DNA from: an uncultured Clostridia bacterium
Lineage (GTDB): Bacteria; Bacillota; Clostridia; Christensenellales; Aristaeellaceae
Reading direction: 5' to 3'
Length of the DNA stretch: 35,840 bases
NCBI GenBank assembly: GCA_947167215.1
Contig: CAMVHE010000026.1
Coordinates: forward strand, 1-35,840
The position numbers and the translations under genes are program-made. Under the pieces are notes generated by a model. That model was not told where the DNA came from and made no database searches. It saw nothing but the letters and a program-made list of their open reading frames with translations. The stretch's first letter is position 1, and each line of letters starts with the position of its first letter. Shown here piece after piece: positions 32,917 to 35,840 of the stretch.

Positions 32917-33798
32917 ATGGTAGAAAAAAGAACGATTGCATCAAGAATCTTCGATGCGATGAACGTAATCTTTCTGATTGGTATTTCTCTCACAATGCTC
33001 TACCCTATGTATTATATTCTTATATGCTCTTTTAGCGACTATACGCTTCTAAATGCCCACGAAGGGTTGGTCTTTCTTCCAGTTCGCCCCAATCTGGTTG
33101 CTTATCGGGCTGTTTTTCGAGATCCCATGATTCTACCAAGCTATGGCAACACGCTGCTGTATGTTTCTGCAGGTACTCTGGTACAAATGATAATGACAAT
33201 AAACGGAGCGTATATTCTATCAAGGAGGAAATCATTTTTATTTGCGAAGCCTCTTAACCTGATGATCACCATTACGATGTTTTTTTCAGGTGGATTGATT
33301 CCGACATACATGGTTGTACGCGACCTGCATTTGCTCGATTCCATGTGGGCGTTGATTTTCCCTTATGCAATTACTACGTGGAACCTTATTCTGTTGCGAA
33401 ATTCTTTTGAATCGGTACCGGAGGCACTTCTTGAATCAGGAAAGATTGACGGAGCCAATGATTTCCAAACGCTTATTCATATTGTTCTCCCTGTTTCATT
33501 GCCCATTCTGGCAGTAATAACACTTTATTACATGGTTGCCAACTGGAACGCCTGGTTTCCGGCAAGCATCTACATTCAGGACAGGAAGCGATTTCCTTTG
33601 CAGCTTATCCTAAGGGAGATCCTTATCATTTCTGTCATGGATACCAGCGATGCCGGGTCTTATGGTGAAGTAGGGGACTTGCAGGAGGTCATCAAATATG
33701 CGGCAATTGTTATAGCTACAGCACCAATATTATGTATCTACCCATTTCTGCAAAAGTATTTTGTCAAGGGGATGATGGTGGGAGCTGTTAAAGGATAG
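32917..33798 (+). CDS. ABC transporter permease (LplC/YtcP-type, subunit 2)
   Basis: The 293-residue protein has six membrane helices (first at VIFLIGISLTMLYPMYYILI). The EAA loop is EALLESGKIDGANDFQTLIH. The N-terminal ILICSFSDYTLLNAHEG and the C-terminal YPFLQKYFVKGMMVGAVKG ending are hallmarks of the YtcP/LplC group. AGAGGAGGG lies nine bases before the ATG and the gap to the previous permease gene is 17 bases. It is the partner subunit of the heterodimeric channel for a complex sugar. Confidence 0.92.
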   Translation: MVEKRTIASRIFDAMNVIFLIGISLTMLYPMYYILICSFSDYTLLNAHEGLVFLPVRPNLVAYRAVFRDPMILPSYGNTLLYVSAGTLVQMIMTINGAYILSRRKSFLFAKPLNLMITITMFFSGGLIPTYMVVRDLHLLDSMWALIFPYAITTWNLILLRNSFESVPEALLESGKIDGANDFQTLIHIVLPVSLPILAVITLYYMVANWNAWFPASIYIQDRKRFPLQLILREILIISVMDTSDAGSYGEVGDLQEVIKYAAIVIATAPILCIYPFLQKYFVKGMMVGAVKG

Positions 33799-33809
33799 GA
33801 GCGAATAAC

Positions 33810-34928
33810 ATGGATGTTTTTTTCGGTGATCTTCACAATCACTGTGGAATTACTTATGGATTCGGAAGTCTTGAGAACGCGCTCAAAGTTGCCCGTACTC
33901 ATTTGGATTTTACTTCGATTACCGGACACGCCATGTGGCCGGATATTCCAGCTAAAAATGAAGACACAGCATTTATCGTGGATTTTCATGAAAAAGGATT
34001 TGAAAAGCTAAGAGAAAACTGGACTGATATCCGTAAACAGATCGCTCAGGCCAATACTGACGGACTCGTAACTTTTCAAGGATATGAGATGCATTCATCG
34101 GCATATGGAGATCACCATCTGGTTTCTCCGTCTGATGATCTTAAACTGGTCTATCGTGAAACACCGAATGAACTTGTCAGAGATTGCGGAGCACAGGCAA
34201 TCGCTGTGCCGCACCATATTGCCTATGTTCCAGGATACCGTGGAATCAATTGGGATTCTTTTGATGAGACCATTTCTCCAATTGTTGAGGTATACTCAAA
34301 GCATGGCTGCTCTATGCATGCAGACTCGCCTTATCCCTATTACCACAACATGGGACCTAGAGATCCACGGAATACCGTTGAGCAAGGTTTGAAGAGGTTA
34401 AAATGTTTTTCTTTTGTTGCTTCCACAGATCATCATGCCGGGTTTCCAGGGTCATACGGGGATGGTCTTGCTGCGATATGGGCAGAAGAGAAAACAAGAG
34501 AGTCTTTATGGAACGCTATACTAAAAGGAAGAACCTACGCTGTAACCGGAGACAGGATACGGGGATTTCTTAAAGTGAATGATGCTTGGATGGGGGAAAC
34601 GATTTCTACTTCACGACGGACAGTTACTTGCCACATTGAAGGGGATTCAGCTATAAAGCAAGTTAGATTATATCGCAACGGAGAATGCATTCGATGCGAA
34701 AATGGAAAGTTTTCAAAGGAAAAATCCACTCGGTTTAAATTGCGGATTGAGATGGGATGGGGTAATCACCAGGAAAGCTTTAAATGGGATGGAAGATTGC
34801 AGATTGAAAATGGAAGGATAATCAGAGGCTATCCTTGCCTGCGAGGAAAAAGTGTGCTTTCTCCGACAGAAATGAAAGGGAAGAATCCTTCAGAAGATAT
34901 TAATGCGATGGACAATCAAATGCAATAA
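33810..34928 (+). CDS. PHP-domain metal-dependent phosphoesterase-like protein, apparently truncated by an IS
   Basis: The product is 372 residues as it stands. The N-terminus GDLHNHCGITYG (His9, His11) is the first metal-binding motif of the PHP fold. Others are TSITGHAMWPD, FQGYEMHS, AIAVPHHIAYVPG, VEVYSKHG and ASTDHHAGFPGSYGDG, so the trinuclear metal site appears intact. The later stretch LRIEMGWGNHQESFKWDGRL starts a beta-rich domain, but the protein stops after INAMDNQMQ, in the middle of what appears to be a conserved block, exactly where an insertion sequence begins. Upstream is AAGGATAGGAG before the ATG. The family may hydrolyse phosphoester or glycosidic-type bonds of sugars; its function here is unknown. 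The missing C-terminus could impair folding. Confidence 0.75.
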   Translation: MDVFFGDLHNHCGITYGFGSLENALKVARTHLDFTSITGHAMWPDIPAKNEDTAFIVDFHEKGFEKLRENWTDIRKQIAQANTDGLVTFQGYEMHSSAYGDHHLVSPSDDLKLVYRETPNELVRDCGAQAIAVPHHIAYVPGYRGINWDSFDETISPIVEVYSKHGCSMHADSPYPYYHNMGPRDPRNTVEQGLKRLKCFSFVASTDHHAGFPGSYGDGLAAIWAEEKTRESLWNAILKGRTYAVTGDRIRGFLKVNDAWMGETISTSRRTVTCHIEGDSAIKQVRLYRNGECIRCENGKFSKEKSTRFKLRIEMGWGNHQESFKWDGRLQIENGRIIRGYPCLRGKSVLSPTEMKGKNPSEDINAMDNQMQ

Positions 34929-35840
34929 TAGAATCCCAAATTGCTGTACTATAGCAGCTTATCGATAGGATTTACCGGATTCTTTCTGGGGCGCCCTCTT
35001 GGTCTTTTCGGTTTGTCTTCCGTGGATTCCTTCTTCTTACGGCCACGCTTTTTCGGTTCAGGCTTGGGAATCGGTTTGGAAAGACCAAGTGCTTCCAGTT
35101 CCTCAAAGACGCAAACATTAGTATGCACCCAACCTTTATCATTGGTTGAAGGTTCTTCCGGCGCATCCACCTTCCGCCATGCAGAGTTCAGATCATCCAT
35201 GAGATCACCGTATGACATGAGCTTAAGGAGCTCTGCCTCTCTTGCTTTCCGAATCAGCCTGCAGGTAATGACCGTAGAGATGAAATTGATGAATTCGCTT
35301 CCTATCACGGAGAAGTCGCCCTGAACATTGGTTCTGTCTAGACATTCATCGTTCTTGTACCGATTAAAGACAAGTTCCAGAAGCCACCTGTCGTCATAAC
35401 AAATGTAGGCTGTCCTGGGGTCCAGATCCTGGTCCGATTCAAAGACGATTACTCCGAAGACTTCCTTTTTCTTCTCATAGGTGCTTTGGCTGTAATCGTT
35501 CTTGTCCTCACGTCGAGCCAGGAACGAGGATTCTTCTGCTGCTGCTTTTCGTGCAGAACGATAGGCATACAGGAATCGCCCTCCTCTGATCGCCTTCTTT
35601 TTATAAAGAACGTGATCTCCGATACCTGTCAGGACACCCTCGAATGCCAGCATATTGTTATTTGCTATTCTGGCATCATTCCGCTTGATAGGTGTCAGAA
35701 AATGCAGGTCGGGGCGCTCTGCCAGTTCGGCACTGATCTGGGACGGAGGGAATCCTTTATCTGCCACAATGATCCCTTTGTGGATATTGTTATCACGGAT
35801 GAAGGAACTGTAGGAAGTTGCATCTATACTGTTTCCTGGA
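34929..35840 (-). mobile_element. Insertion sequence of the IS4/IS1634 type (one end, partial)
   Basis: The transposase gene ends 20 bases from the truncated PHP gene, and the element continues past the window edge. The region just outside (GAATCCCAAATTGCTGTA, from about 34931) should include the terminal inverted repeat. The other end is not visible, so the boundary is approximate. Confidence 0.7.
34949..35840 (-). CDS. IS4/IS1634-family transposase, C-terminal part (gene runs off the window)
   Basis: The frame is open from the window edge to the stop at 34949, giving about 297 residues of the C-terminal part. The motif GNSIDATSYSS followed by IIVADKGFPPS is the second catalytic-aspartate region of the DDE transposase. 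DDRWLLELVFNRYKNDECL contains the catalytic glutamate helix (YREK-like region). The C-terminal tail is very basic with an AT-hook-like KRPRGRPRKNP. A GTG at 35767 is not a real start because the conserved sequence continues upstream of it. It faces into the PHP gene, so transcription is convergent with the transporter operon. Confidence 0.88.
   Translation of the reverse strand, partial: PGNSIDATSYSSFIRDNNIHKGIIVADKGFPPSQISAELAERPDLHFLTPIKRNDARIANNNMLAFEGVLTGIGDHVLYKKKAIRGGRFLYAYRSARKAAAEESSFLARREDKNDYSQSTYEKKKEVFGVIVFESDQDLDPRTAYICYDDRWLLELVFNRYKNDECLDRTNVQGDFSVIGSEFINFISTVITCRLIRKAREAELLKLMSYGDLMDDLNSAWRKVDAPEEPSTNDKGWVHTNVCVFEELEALGLSKPIPKPEPKKRGRKKKESTEDKPKRPRGRPRKNPVNPIDKLL

Overview
The window looks like a chromosomal segment from a member of the Bacillota, most likely an anaerobic gut- or rumen-type Clostridia. 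The support is the AddAB helicase-nuclease, strong AGGAGG-type ribosome binding sites, Lpl/Ytc-type ABC sugar permeases and a YitT-family membrane protein. The genus cannot be read from the sequence. Base composition changes along the window: the first 9.4 kb is clearly GC-rich, the stretch after the tRNA genes (about 12.8-15.0 kb) is AT-rich, and the sugar locus after 22.4 kb is intermediate.

Region 1 (1-12.5 kb) looks like core genome. A tightly overlapping operon carries an NlpC/P60-like protein, a MutT-type Nudix hydrolase, addA and addB. Next come deoC and a convergent 2-keto-3-deoxygluconate-type sugar kinase that share a two-way terminator, then a YitT-family/TraX-family membrane gene pair.

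Region 2 (12.5-22.4 kb) is an accessory island at a tRNA locus. tRNA-Gln(CTG) and tRNA-Glu(CTC) share a consensus promoter. Downstream lies about 1.1 kb of gene-free AT-rich DNA with six copies of AGATGACACGAA, then a tyrosine recombinase and a small XRE repressor with its own operator. The cargo follows: two small unknown genes (leftward) and, from a divergent promoter, three overlapping genes (rightward). These encode a large protein with a degenerate ImmA/IrrE-like domain and a C-terminal XRE helix-turn-helix, an unrecognised 428-residue protein, and an RloC/PrrC-like ABC ATPase with a CPFC zinc-hook motif. Two identical-format inverted repeats (CCATT-N6-AATGG) flank the start of the rightward transcript. 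I regard this module as the best candidate for an undescribed system, probably a defence or conflict system. That is an inference from architecture and location.

Region 3 (22.4-34.9 kb) is a carbohydrate-use locus organised around a LacI-type regulator. Leftward genes encode the regulator, a CysD/PAPS-reductase-like PP-loop protein, an arylsulfotransferase-like beta-propeller, a sugar-phosphate isomerase/epimerase-like TIM barrel, a D-2-hydroxyacid dehydrogenase, a hexapeptide acyltransferase and a heparinase II/III-like protein without a signal peptide. Rightward genes encode an extracellular solute-binding protein, two ABC permeases and a PHP-domain protein. Together they suggest import of an acidic or sulfated oligosaccharide followed by breakdown inside the cell. 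No ATPase subunit gene is present, so a shared MsmX-type ATPase is presumably used.

Region 4 (34.9 kb to the end) is one end of an IS4/IS1634-type insertion sequence. It appears to have truncated the PHP-domain gene and runs off the window.
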